From contig NW_026614266.1 in the NCBI RefSeq assembly GCF_026230105.1, forward strand, positions 62,001 to 126,000: DNA of 64,000 nucleotides, written 5' to 3'. The stretch's first letter is position 1; each line of letters starts with the position of its first letter. The notes beneath the pieces were generated by a model. That model was not told the origin of the DNA, did not search any database, and worked only from the letters and a program-made list of their open reading frames with translations. This stretch comes from Diorhabda sublineata. Taxonomy: Eukaryota; Arthropoda; Insecta; Coleoptera; Chrysomelidae. A program made the position numbers and the translations under genes. This document shows positions 1 through 11,156 of this stretch, in pieces.

Positions 1-736
1 AGTGGATGTTAATCGACGATATCTGACAAAGTTTGATGCAAACTCTCTCAAATATATGAGAAATGTTGAAATTCGACTTCAAATTAGGAAGATAGACTTT
101 GAAAATTTTCAATCAACACAAAGTGACAGTCGACCTCAATGGGCTTCAATGGATGTTAATCGCCTATATCTGACAAAGTTAGATGCAAACTCACTCAAAT
201 ATATGAGGAATGTTGGAATTCGACTTCATATTAGGAAGATAGACTTTGAAAATTTTCAATCAACACAAATTGACAATCGACCTCAATGGGCTTCAGTGGA
301 TGTTAATCGACGATATCTGACAAAGTTAGATGCGAACTTACTCAAATATATGAGAAATGTTGAAATTCGACTTCAAATTAGGAAGATAGAGTTTAAAAAT
401 TTTCGATCAACACAAAGTGACAGTTGACCTCAATGGGCTTCAGTGGGTGTTAATCGCCTATATCTGACAAAGTTAGATGCAAACTCTCTCAAATATATAA
501 GAAATGTTGAAATTCGACTCCAAATTAGGAAGATAGACTTTAAAAATTTTCAATCAACACAAAGTGACAGTCGACCTCAATGGGCTTTAATGGATGTTAA
601 TCGCCTATATCTGACAAAGTTAGATGCAAACTCACTCAAATATATGAGAAATGTTGAAATTCGACTTCAAATTAGGAAGAGAGACTTTGAAAATTTTCAA
701 TGAACACAAATTGACAATCGACCTCAATGGGCTTCA
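1..736 (+). repeat. Irregular leading monomers (F, L, R, L, L)
   Basis: Five full monomers start at 2, 149, 296, 443 and 590. The unit at 149 is an L-type that carries the GGAATTC and CATATTAGG changes otherwise typical of Vg, so it looks like a recombinant between subtypes. The unit at 443 starts GTGGGTGTT. The unit at 590 has GAAGAGAGACTTTG and ends AATGAACAC. No higher-order period is evident here. Confidence 0.85.
99..112. other. 14-bp perfect palindrome, representative copy
   Basis: TTGAAAATTTTCAA equals its own reverse complement. It recurs at monomer positions 98-111 in all full-length monomers that have not changed the site. Monomers reading CTTTAAAAATTTTC (for example at 541-550) lose the outer arm. 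The short class has TTGAAATTTTCAA, which keeps 6-base arms around one central base. Short dyads like this are a known feature of many centromeric satellites; no function is demonstrated here. Confidence 0.9.
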
Positions 737-1618
737 GTGGATGTTAATCGCCTATATCTGACAAAGTTAGATGCAAACTCTCTCAAATATATAAGAAATG
801 TTGAAATTCGACTCCAAATTAGGAAGATAGACTTTAAAAATTTTCAATTAACACAAAGTGACAGTCGACCTCAATGGGCTTCAGTGGATGTTAATCGACG
901 ATATCTGACAAAGTTAGATGCGAACTCACTCAAATATATGAGAAATGTTGAAATTCGACTTCAAATTAGGAAGATAGACTTTGAAAATTTTCAATCAACA
1001 CAAATTGACAATCGACCTCAATGGGCTTCAATGGATGTTAATCGCCTATATCTGACAAAGTTAGATGCAAACTCACTCAAATATATAAGAAATGTTGAAA
1101 TTCGACTTCAAATTAGGAAGATAGACTTTGAAAATTTTCAATCAACACAAATTGACAATCGACCTCAATGGGCTTCAATGGATGTTAATCGCCTATATCT
1201 GACAAAGTTAGATGCAAACTCACTCAAATATATAAGAAATGTTGAAATTCGACTTCAAATTAGGAAGATAGACTTTAAAAATTTTCAATTAACACAAAGT
1301 GACAGTCGACCTCAATGGGCTTCAGTGGATGTTAATCGACGATATCTGACAAAGTTAGATGCGAACTCACTCAAATATATGAGAAATGTTGAAATTCGAC
1401 TTCAAATTAGGAAGATAGACTTTGAAAATTTTCAATCAACACAAATTGACAATCGACCTCAATGGGCTTCAATGGATGTTAATCGCCTATATCTGACAAA
1501 GTTAGATGCAAACTCACTCAAATATATAAGAAATGTTGAAATTCGACTTCAAATTAGGAAGATAGACTTTGAAAATTTTCAATCAACACAAATTGACAAT
1601 CGACCTCAATGGGCTTCA
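737..1618 (+). repeat. Trimer higher-order repeat, 441 bp x 2
   Basis: Two successive three-monomer blocks, 737-1177 and 1178-1618, each run L, R, L. The first monomer of each carries the rare CAATTAACACAAAG change, placed 441 bp apart (about 846 and 1,287). The copies are not identical: the first L has CGACTCCAAATT and the second CGACTTCAAATT. The only other copy of this rare marker I noticed is near 2,902. Confidence 0.8.
884..1030 (+). repeat. Reference 147-bp monomer (R subtype)
   Basis: Given as a typical full-length unit. Landmarks by monomer position: ATGGATGTTAATCG or GTGGATGTTAATCG at 1-14; an EcoRV site GATATC at 17-22; a TATAT run near 51-56; TTCGAC at 71-76; AAATTAGGAAGATAGAC at about 80-96; the palindrome TTGAAAATTTTCAA at 98-111; CAACACAAA near 113-121; and CCTCAATGGGCTTCA up to the end at 147. 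SalI (GTCGAC) is present at 128-133 in monomers reading CAGTCGACC. Phase is arbitrary, because the unit is circularly permutable in an array. This copy reads through in frame without a stop. Confidence 0.95.
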
Positions 1619-4600
1619 ATGGATGTTAATCGCCTATATCTGACAAAGTTAGATGCAAACTCACTCAAATATATAAGAAATGTTGAAATTCGACTTCAAA
1701 TTAGGAAGATAGACTTTGAAAATTTTCAATCAACACAAATTGACAATCGACCTCAATGGGCTTCAATGGATGTTAATCGCCTATATCTGACAAAGTTAGA
1801 TGCAAACTCACTCAAATATATAAGAAATGTTGAAATTCGACTTCAAATTAGGAAGATAGACTTTGAAATTTTCAATCAACACAAAGTGACAGTAGACCTC
1901 AATGGGCTTCAATGGAAGTTAATCGACGATATCTGACAAAGATAGATGCAAACTCTCTCAAATATATAAGAAATGTTGAAATTCGACTTCAAATTAGGAA
2001 GATAGACTTTGAAATTTTCAATCAACACAAAGTGACAGTAGACCTCAATGGGCTTCAATGGAAGTTAATCGACGATATCTGACAAAGATAGATGCAAACT
2101 CACTCAAATATATAAGAAATGTTGAAATTCGACTTCAAATTAGGAAGATAGACTTTGAAAATTTTCAATCAACACAAAGTGTCAGTTGACCTCAATGGAC
2201 TTCAATGGATGTTAATCGCGTATATCTGACAAAGTTAGATGCAAACACACTCAAATATATGAGAAATGTTGAAATTTGACTTCAAATTAGGAAGATAGAC
2301 TTTGAAAATTTTCAATCAACACAAAGTGTCAGTCGACCTCAATTGGCTTCAGTAGATGTTAATCGACGATATCTGACAAAGTTAGATCCAAACTCTCTCA
2401 AATATATAAGAAATGTTGAAATTCGACTTCAAATTAGGAAGATAGACTTTGAAAATTTTCAATCAACACAAAGTGACAGTTGACCTCAATGGACCTCAAT
2501 GGATGTTAATCGCGTATATCTGACAAAGTTAGATGCAAACACACTCAAATATATGAGAAATGTTGAAATTCGACTTCAAATTAGGAAGATAGACTTTGAA
2601 AATTTTCAATCAACACAAAGTGACAGTCGACCTCAATTGGCTTCAATGGAAGTTAATCGACGATATCTGACAAAGTTAGATGCAAACTCTCTCAAATATA
2701 TAAGAAATGTTGAAATTCGACTTCAAATTAGGAAGATAGACTTTGAAAATTTTCAATCAACACAAATTGACAATCGACCTCAATGGGCTTCAGTGGATGT
2801 TAATCGACGATATCTGACAAAGTTAGATGCAAACTCTCTCAAATATATAAGAAATGTTGAAATTCGACTCCAAATTAGGAAGATAGACTTTAAAAATTTT
2901 CAATTAACACAAAGTGACAGTCGACCTCAATGGGCTTCAGTGGATGTTAATCGACGATATCTGAAAAAGTTAGATGCGAACTCACTCAAATATATGAGAA
3001 ATGTTGAAATTCGACTTCAAATTAGGAAGATAGACTTTGAAAATTTTCAATCAACACAAAGTGACAGTCGACCTCAATTGGCTTCAGTAGATGTTAATCG
3101 ACGATATCTGACAAAGTTAGATGCAGACTCTCTCAAATATATAAGAAATGTTGAAATTCGACTTCAAATTAGGAAGATAGACTTTGAAATTTTCAATCAA
3201 CACAAATTGACAATCGACCTCAATGGGCTTCAATGGATGTTAATCGACGATATCTGACAAAGTTAGATGCGAACTCACTCAAATATATGAGAAATGTTGA
3301 AATTCGACTTCAAATTAGGAAGATAGACTTTGAAAATTTTCAATCAACACAAATTGACAATCGACCTCAATGGGCTTCAATGGATGTTAATCGCCTATAT
3401 CTGACAAAGTTAGATGCAAACTCACTCAAATATATAAGAAATGTTGAAATTCGACTTCAAATTAGGAAGATAGACTTTGAAATTTTCAATCAACACAAAG
3501 TGACAGTAGACCTCAATGGGCTTCAATGGAAGTTAATCGACGATATCTGACAAAGATAGTTGCAAACTCTCTCAAATATATAAGAAATGTTGAAATTCGA
3601 CTTCAAATTAGGAAGATAGACTTTGAAATTTTCAATCAACACAAAGTGACAGTAGACCTCAATGGGCTTCAATGGAAGTTAATCGACGATATCTGACAAA
3701 GATAGATGCAAACTCACTCAAATATATAAGAAATGTTGAAATTCGACTTCAAATTAGGAAGATAGACTTTGAAATTTTCAATCAACACAAAGTGACAGTA
3801 GACCTCAATGGGCTTCAATGGAAGTTAATCGACGATATCTGACAAAGATAGATGCAAACTCACTCAAATATATAAGAAATGTTGAAATTCGACTTCAAAT
3901 TAGGAAGATAGACTTTGAAAATTTTCAATCAACACAAAGTGACAGTTGACCTCAATGGACCTCAATGGATGTTAGTCGCGTATATCTGACAAAGTTAGAT
4001 GCAAACACACTCAAATATATGAGAAATGTTGAAATTCGACTTCAAATTAGGAAGATAGACTTTGAAAATTTTCAATCAACACAAAGTGACAGTCGACCTC
4101 AATTGGCTTCAATGGAAGTTAATCGACGATATCTGACAAAGTTAGATGCAAACTCTCTCAAATATATAAGAAATGTTGAAATTCGACTTCAAATTAGGAA
4201 GATAGACTTTGAAAATTTTCAATCAACACAAATTGACAATCGACCTCAATGGGCTTCAGTGGATGTTAATCGACGATATCTGACAAAGTTAGATGCGAAC
4301 TCACTCAAATATATGAGAAATGTTGAAATTCGACTTCAAATTAGGAAGATAGACTTTAAAAATTTTCGATCAACACAAAGTGACAGTTGACCTCAATGGG
4401 CTTCAGTGGATGTTAATCGACGATATCTGACAAAGTTTGATGCAAACTCTCTCAAATATATGAGAAATGTTGAAATTCGACTTCAAATTAGGAAGATAGA
4501 CTTTGAAAATTTTCAATCAACACAAAGTGACAGTTGACCTCAATGGACCTCAATGGATGTTAATCGCGTATATCTGACAAAGTTAGATGCAAACTCACTC

Positions 4601-4993
4601 AAATATATGAGGAATGTTGGAATTCGACTTCATATTAGGAAGATAGACTTTGAAAATTTTCAATCAACACAAATTGACAATCGACCTCAATGGGCTTCAG
4701 TGGATGTTAATCGACGATATCTGACAAAGTTTGATGCAAACTCTCTCAAATATATGAGAAATGTTGAAATTCGACTTCAAATTAGGAAGATAGACTTTGA
4801 AAATTTTCAATCAACACAAAGTGACAGTCGACCTCAATGGGCTTCAATGGATGTTAATCGCCTATATCTGACAAAGTTAGATGCAAACTCACTCAAATAT
4901 ATGAGAAATGTTGAAATTCGACTTCATATTAGGAAGATAGACTTTGAAAATTTTCAATCAACACAAATTGACAATCGACCTCAATGGGCTTCA
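1619..4993 (+). repeat. Irregular mixed monomers with a local duplication
   Basis: Runs of L, I146, I, Vt, R and D monomers without one stable period. A Vt monomer followed by a unit starting ATGGAAGTT but carrying TTA at 31-33 occurs at 2,499-2,792 and again at 3,965-4,258, 1,466 bp apart. The monomer at 2,352 has GATCCAAAC, the one at 2,940 has CTGAAAAAG, and the one at 3,526 has GATAGTTGC. These are private changes useful as markers. Confidence 0.8.
1766..1911 (+). repeat. Reference 146-bp short monomer
   Basis: This L-type copy lacks one base in the A4T4 run, reading GAAATTTTC where the standard monomer reads GAAAATTTTC (monomer positions 100-109). Short monomers usually also carry CAGTAGACC in place of CAGTCGACC, and the next unit then often starts ATGGAAGTT. 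The deletion is therefore linked to other substitutions and marks a real subfamily rather than random homopolymer error. Any reading frame through the array shifts at each such unit and closes at the following TATCTGACA. Confidence 0.93.
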
Positions 4994-5079
4994 GTGGATG
5001 TTAATCGACGATATCTGACAAAGTTAGATGCGAACTACTCAAATATATGAGAAATGTTGAAATTCGACTTCAAATTAGG

Positions 5080-6145
5080 AAGATAGGCTTTGAAAATTTT
5101 CAATCAACACAAAGTGACAGTTGACCTCAATGGACCTCAATGGATGTTAATCGCGTATATCTGACAAAGTTAGATGCAAACACACTCAAATATATGAGAA
5201 ATGTTGAAATTTGACTTCAAATTAGAGAGATAGACTTTAAAAATTTTCAATCAACACAAAGTGACAGTCGACGTCAATGGGCTTCAATGGATGTTAATCG
5301 CCTATATCTGACAAAGTTAGATGCAAACTCACTCAAATATATGAGAAATGTTGAAATTCGACTTCAAATTAGGAAGAGAGACTTTGAAAATTTTCAATGA
5401 ACACAAATTGACAATCGACCTCAATGGGCTTCAGTGGATGTTAATCGCCTATATCTGACAAAGTTAGATGCAAACTCTCTCAAATATATAAGAAATGTTG
5501 AAATTCGACTCCAAATTAGGAAGATAGACTTTAAAAATTTTCAATCAACACAAAGTGACAGTCGACCTCAATGGGCTTCAGTGGATGTTAATCGACGATA
5601 TCTGACAAAGTTAGATGCGAACTCACTCAAATATATGAGAAATGTTGAAATTCGACTTCAAATTAGGAAGATAGACTTTGAAAATTTTCAATCAACACAA
5701 AGTGACAGTCGACCTCAATTGGCTTCAGTAGATGTTAATCGACGATATCTGACAAAGTTAGATGCAGACTCTCTCAAATATATAAGAAATGTTGAAATTC
5801 GACTTCAAATTAGGAAGATAGACTTTGAAATTTTCAATCAACACAAAGTGACAGTAGACCTCAATGGGCTTCAATGGAAGTTAATCGACGATATCTGACA
5901 AAGATAGATGCAAACTCTCTCAAATATATAAGAAATGTTGAAATTCGACTTCAAATTAGGAAGATAGACTTTGAAAATTTTCAATCAACACAAATTGACA
6001 ATCGACCTCAATGGGCTTCAATGGATGTTAATCGACGATATCTGACAAAGTTAGATGCGAACTCACTCAAATATATGAGAAATGTTGAAATTCGACTTCA
6101 AATTAGGAAGATAGACTTTGAAATTTTCAATCAACACAAAGTGAC
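5080..6145 (+). repeat. Duplicated block A, copy 1 (offset 2,934 bp)
   Basis: This block and 8,014-9,079 share an unusual series of variants in the same order: ATAGGCTTTG, a Vt monomer with AAATTTGAC, ATTAGAGAGATAG, GTCGACGTCAATGG, GAAGAGAGAC with AATGAAC, an L with CGACTCCAAATT, then R and D146. The pairs checked are 2,934 bp apart. Similarity fades after about 6,145, where this copy reads CAGTCGACCTCAATTGG. Edges are approximate. Confidence 0.82.
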
Positions 6146-6460
6146 AGTCGACCTCAATTGGCTTCAGTAGATGTTAATCGACGATATCTGACAAAGTTAG
6201 ATGCAAACTCTCTCAAATATATAAGAAATGTTGAAATTCGACTTCAAATTAGGAAGATAGACTTTGAAAATTTTCAATCAACACAAATTGACAATCGACC
6301 TCAATGGGCTTCAGTGGATGTTAATCGACGATATCTGACAAAGTTAGATGCGAACTCACTCAAATATATGAGAAATGTTGAAATTCGACTTCAAATTAGA
6401 AAGATAGACTTTGAAAATTTTCAATCAACACAAAGTGACAGTTGACCTCAATGGACCTCA

Positions 6461-8073
6461 ATGGATGTTAATCGCGTATATCTGACAAAGTTAGATGCAA
6501 ACTCACTCAAATATATGAGGAATGTTGGAATTCGACTTCATATTAGGAAGATAGACTTTGAAAATTTTCAATCAACACAAATTGACAATCGACCTCAATG
6601 GGCTTCAGTGGATGTTAATCGACGATATCTGACAAAGTTAGATGCGAACTACTCAAATATATGAGAAATGTTGAAATTCGACTTCAAATTAGGAAGATAG
6701 ACTTTGAAATTTTCAATCAACACAAAGTGACAGTCGACCTCAATTGGCTTCAGTAGATGTTAATCGACGATATCTGACAAAGTTAGATGCAAACTCTCTC
6801 AATTATATAAGAAATGTTGAAATTCGACTTCTAATTAGGAAGATAGACTTTGAAAATTTTCGATCAACACAAAGTGACAGTTGACCTCAATGGGCTTCAG
6901 TGGATGTTAATCGACGATATCTGACAAAGTTTGATGCAAACTCTCTCAAATATATGAGAAATGTTGAAATTCGACTTCAAATTAGAAAGATAGACTTTGA
7001 AAATTTTCAATCAACACAAAGTGACAGTTGACCTCAATGGACCTCAATGGATGTTAATCGCGTATATCTGACAAAGTTAGATGCAAACTCACTCAAATAT
7101 ATGAGGAATGTTGGAATTCGACTTCATATTAGGAAGATAGACTTTGAAAATTTTCAATCAACACAAATTGACAATCGACCTCAATGGGCTTCAGTGGATG
7201 TTAATCGACGATATCTGACAAAGTTAGATGCGAACTACTCAAATATATGAGAAATGTTGAAATTCGACTTCAAATTAGGAAGATATAGTTTAAAAATTTT
7301 CGATCAACACAAAGTGACAGTTGACCTCAATGGGCTTCAGTGGATGTTAATCGACGATATCTGACAAAGTTTGATGCAAACTCTCTCAAATATATAAGAA
7401 ATGTTGAAATTCGACTTCTAATTAGGAAGATAGACTTTGAAAATTTTCGATCAACACAAAGTGACAGTTGACCTCAATGGGCTTCAGTGGATGTTAATCG
7501 ACGATATCTGACAAAGTTTGATGCAAACTCTCTCAAATATATGAGAAATGTTGAAATTCGACTTCAAATTAGAAAGATAGACTTTGAAAATTTTCAATCA
7601 ACACAAAGTGACAGTTGACCTCAATGGACCTCAATGGATGTTAATCGCGTATATCTGACAAAGTTAGATGCAAACTCACTCAAATATATGAGGAATGTTG
7701 GAATTCGACTTCATATTAGGAAGATAGACTTTGAAAATTTTCAATCAACACAAATTGACAATCGACCTCAATGGGCTTCAGTGGATGTTAATCGACGATA
7801 TCTGACAAAGTTAGATGCGAACTACTCAAATATATGAGAAATGTTGAAATTCGACTTCAAATTAGGAAGATATAGTTTAAAAATTTTCGATCAACACAAA
7901 GTGACAGTTGACCTCAATGGGCTTCAGTGGATGTTAATCGACGATATCTGACAAAGTTTGATGCAAACTCTCTCAAATATATAAGAAATGTTGAAATTCG
8001 ACTTCAAATTAGGAAGATAGGCTTTGAAAATTTTCAATCAACACAAAGTGACAGTTGACCTCAATGGACCTCA
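6461..8073 (+). repeat. Tetramer higher-order repeat, about 587 bp, 2.7 copies
   Basis: Vg monomers at 6,461, 7,047 and 7,634 start blocks of 586, 587 and about 440 bp. Each Vg is followed by an R monomer with a one-base loss giving GCGAACTACTC (at 6,644, 7,230 and 7,817). In the first block this R also has the palindrome deletion, making a 145-bp monomer. The second and third blocks share ATATAGTTTAAAAATTTTCG. An isolated GCGAACTACTC copy lies at 5,030. Confidence 0.85.
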
Positions 8074-9079
8074 ATGGATGTTAATCGCGTATATCTGACA
8101 AAGTTAGATGCAAACACACTCAAATATATGAGAAATGTTGAAATTTGACTTCAAATTAGAGAGATAGACTTTAAAAATTTTCAATCAACACAAAGTGACA
8201 GTCGACGTCAATGGGCTTCAATGGATGTTAATCGCCTATATCTGACAAAGTTAGATGCAAACTCACTCAAATATATGAGAAATGTTGAAATTCGACTTCA
8301 AATTAGGAAGAGAGACTTTGAAAATTTTCAATGAACACAAATTGACAATCGACCTCAATGGGCTTCAGTGGATGTTAATCGCCTATATCTGACAAAGTTA
8401 GATGCAAACTCTCTCAAATATATAAGAAATGTTGAAATTCGACTCCAAATTAGGAAGATAGACTTTAAAAATTTTCAATCAACACAAAGTGACAGTCGAC
8501 CTCAATGGGCTTCAGTGGATGTTAATCGACGATATCTGACAAAGTTAGATGCGAACTCACTCAAATATATGAGAAATGTTGAAATTCGACTTCAAATTAG
8601 GAAGATAGACTTTGAAAATTTTCAATCAACACAAAGTGACAGTCGACCTCATTTGGCTTCAGTAGATGTTAATCGACGATATCTGACAAAGTTAGATGCA
8701 GACTCTCTCAAATATATAAGAAATGTTGAAATTCGACTTCAAATTAGGAAGATAGACTTTGAAATTTTCAATCAACACAAAGTGACAGTAGACCTCAATG
8801 GGCTTCAATGGATGTTAATCGACGATATCTGACAAAGATAGATACAAACTCTCTCAAATATATAAGAAATGTTGAAATTCGACTTCAAATTAGGAAGATA
8901 GACTTTGAAAATTTTCAATCAACACAAATTGACAATCGACCTCAATGGGCTTCAATGGATGTTAATCGACGATATCTGACAAAGTTAGATGCGAACTCAC
9001 TCAAATATATGAGAAATGTTGAAATTCGACTTCAAATTAGGAAGATAGACTTTGAAATTTTCAATCAACACAAAGTGAC
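8014..9079 (+). repeat. Duplicated block A, copy 2
   Basis: This is the partner of 5,080-6,145. Private differences include CCTCATTTGG near 8,650 and, from 8,808, ATGGATGTT with GATACAAAC in place of ATGGAAGTT with GATGCAAAC. The lengths match over the shared part. Confidence 0.82.
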
Positions 9080-9247
9080 AGTAGACCTCAATGGGCTTCA
9101 ATGGATGTTAATCGACGATATCTGACAAAGATAGATACAAACTCTCTCAAATATATAAGAAATGTTGAAATTCGACTTCAAATTAGGAAGATAGATTTTG
9201 AAAATTTTCAATCAACACAAATTGACAATCGACCTCAATGGGCTTCA
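8808..9247 (+). repeat. Partial dimer repeat, 293 bp
   Basis: An I-like monomer with the rare GATACAAAC occurs at 8,808 and 9,101, separated by one R146 unit. The second occurrence also has ATAGATTTTG. The pattern ends after one and a half cycles. Confidence 0.75.
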
Positions 9248-9541
9248 GTGGATGTTAATCGACGATATCTGACAAAGTTAGATGCGAACTCACTCAAATA
9301 TATGAGAAATGTTGAAATTCGACTTCAAATTAGGAAGATAGACTTTAAAAATTTTCGATCAACACAAAGTGACAGTTGACCTCAATGGGCTTCAGTGGAT
9401 GTTAATCGACGATATCTGACAAAGTTTGATGCAAACTCTCTCAAATATATGAGAAATGTTGAAATTCGACTTCAAATTAGAAAGATAGACTTTGAAAATT
9501 TTCAATCAACACAAAGTGACAGTTGACCTCAATGGACCTCA

Positions 9542-11009
9542 ATGGATGTTAATCGCGTATATCTGACAAAGTTAGATGCAAACTCACTCAAATATATGAG
9601 GAATGTTGGAATTCGACTTCATATTAGGAAGATAGACTTTGAAAATTTTCAATCAACACAAATTGACAATCGACCTCAATGGGCTTCAGTGGATGTTAAT
9701 CGACGATATCTGACAAAGTTTGATGCAAACTCTCTCAAATATATGCGAAATGTTGAAATCCGACTTCAAATTAGGAAGATAGACTTTGAAAATTTTCAAT
9801 CAACACAAAGTGACAGTCGACCTCAATGGGCTTCAATGGATGTTAATCGACGATATCTGACAAAGTTAGATGCGAACTCACTCAAATATATGAGAAATGT
9901 TGAAATTCGACTTCAAATTAGGAAGATAGACTTTGAAATTTTCAATCAACACAAAGTGACAGTCGACCTCAATTGGCTTCAGTAGATGTTAATCGACGAT
10001 ATCTGACAAAGTTAGATGCAAACTCTCTCAATTATATAAGAAATGTTGAAATTCGACTTCAAATTAGGAAGATAGACTTTGAAAATTTTCAATCAACACA
10101 AATTGACAATCGACCTCAATGGGCTTCAGTGGATGTTAATCGACGATATCTGACAAAGTTAGATGCGAACTCACTCAAATATATGAGAAATGTTGAAATT
10201 CGACTTCAAATTAGGAAGATAGACTTTGAAAATTTTCAATCAACACAAAGTGACAGTTGACCTCAATGGACCTCAATGGATGTTAATCGCGTATATCTGA
10301 CAAGGTTAGATGCAAACCCACTCAAATATATGAGGAATGTTGGAATTCGACTTCATATTAGGAAGATAGACTTTGAAAATTTTCAATCAACACAAATTGA
10401 CAATCGACCTCAATGGGCTTCAGTGGATGTTAATCGACGATATCTGACAAAGTTTGATGCAAACTCTCTCAAATATATGAGAAATGTTGAAATCCGACTT
10501 CAAATTAGGAAGATAGACTTTGAAAATTTTCAATCAACACAAAGTGACAGTCGACCTCAATGGGCTTCAATGGATGTTAATCGACGATATCTGACAAAGT
10601 TAGATGCGAACTCACTCAAATATATGAGAAATGTTGAAATTCGACTTCAAATTAGGAAGATAGACTTTGAAATTTTCAATCAACACAAAGTGACAGTCGA
10701 CCTCAATTGGCTTCAGTAGATGTTAATCGACGATATCTGACAAAGTTAGATGCAAACTCTCTCAATTATATAAGAAATGTTGAAATTCGACTTCAAATTA
10801 GGAAGATAGACTTTGAAAATTTTCAATCAACACAAATTGACAATCGACCTCAATGGGCTTCAGTGGATGTTAATCGACGATATCTGACAAAGTTAGATGC
10901 GAACTCACTCAAATATATGAGAAATGTTGAAATTCGACTTCAAATTAGGAAGATAGACTTTAAAAATTTTCGATCAACACAAAGTGACAGTTGACCTCAA
11001 TGGGCTTCA
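9542..11009 (+). repeat. Pentamer higher-order repeat, 734 bp x 2
   Basis: Blocks 9,542-10,275 and 10,276-11,009 have the order Vg, F, R146, R, R. The F monomer of both has the rare GAAATCCGAC, at 9,757 and 10,491, exactly 734 bp apart. Both fourth monomers read CTCAATTATATAAG. The second copy has private CAAGGTTAG and GCAAACCCAC, and its last monomer ends TTTTCGATC instead of TTTTCAATC. The flanking R-F-Vg context also recurs 1,615 bp apart (9,248 and 10,863). Confidence 0.87.
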
Positions 11010-11156
11010 GTGGATGTTAATCGACGATATCTGACAAAGTTTGATGCAAACTCTCTCAAATATATGAGAAATGTTGAAATTCGACTTCAAATTAGAAAGA
11101 TAGACTTTGAAAATTTTCAATCAACACAAAGTGACAGTTGACCTCAATGGACCTCA

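Larger units (their letters stand above)
737..1936 (+). other. Longest open frame through the array; not a gene
   Basis: An open frame of 399 codons crosses eight monomers and about 25 codons of a ninth, in steps of 49 residues. It starts at a GTG and ends at the TGA inside TATCTGACA after a 146-bp monomer shifts the frame. The same 49-residue reading recurs across the window but is usually closed within two or three monomers by CAGTTGACC, AATGAACAC, AAATTTGAC or a frame shift. I see no upstream signals and no conserved domain. It is explained by 147 being a multiple of 3, so it is recorded only to prevent mis-annotation. Confidence 0.9.

Noticed and set aside
51..60. TATATA-like element as a promoter in each monomer.
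   Set aside because: It is expected at about 66% A+T, is not next to any gene, and occurs in every monomer; nothing supports transcription start.
60..95. CENP-B box in the TTCGACTTCAAATTAGG stretch.
   Set aside because: It shares TTCG, but the spaced A and the CGGG of the CENP-B box are absent. No other stretch of the consensus matches better.
1766..1911. The 146-bp units as plain homopolymer sequencing errors.
   Set aside because: The missing base is strongly linked to CAGTAGACC and often to a following ATGGAAGTT unit, and it keeps its place in every copy of each higher-order repeat.
737..1936. A 399-codon open frame, and dozens of shorter ones, encoding a 49-residue repeat protein.
   Set aside because: 147 is divisible by 3, so any monomer without a stop reads through. 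The frame is closed every few monomers by TGA in CAGTTGACC, AATGAACAC or AAATTTGAC, or by the 146-bp units. By a rough estimate, one open frame out of six in a 49-codon unit is not surprising by chance.
1766..2057. Programmed frameshifting at the GAAATTTTC sites joining two frames.
   Set aside because: The second frame closes within about 25 codons at TATCTGACA in the next monomer, and the deletion is a linked subfamily marker in DNA. There is no sign of a protein to decode.
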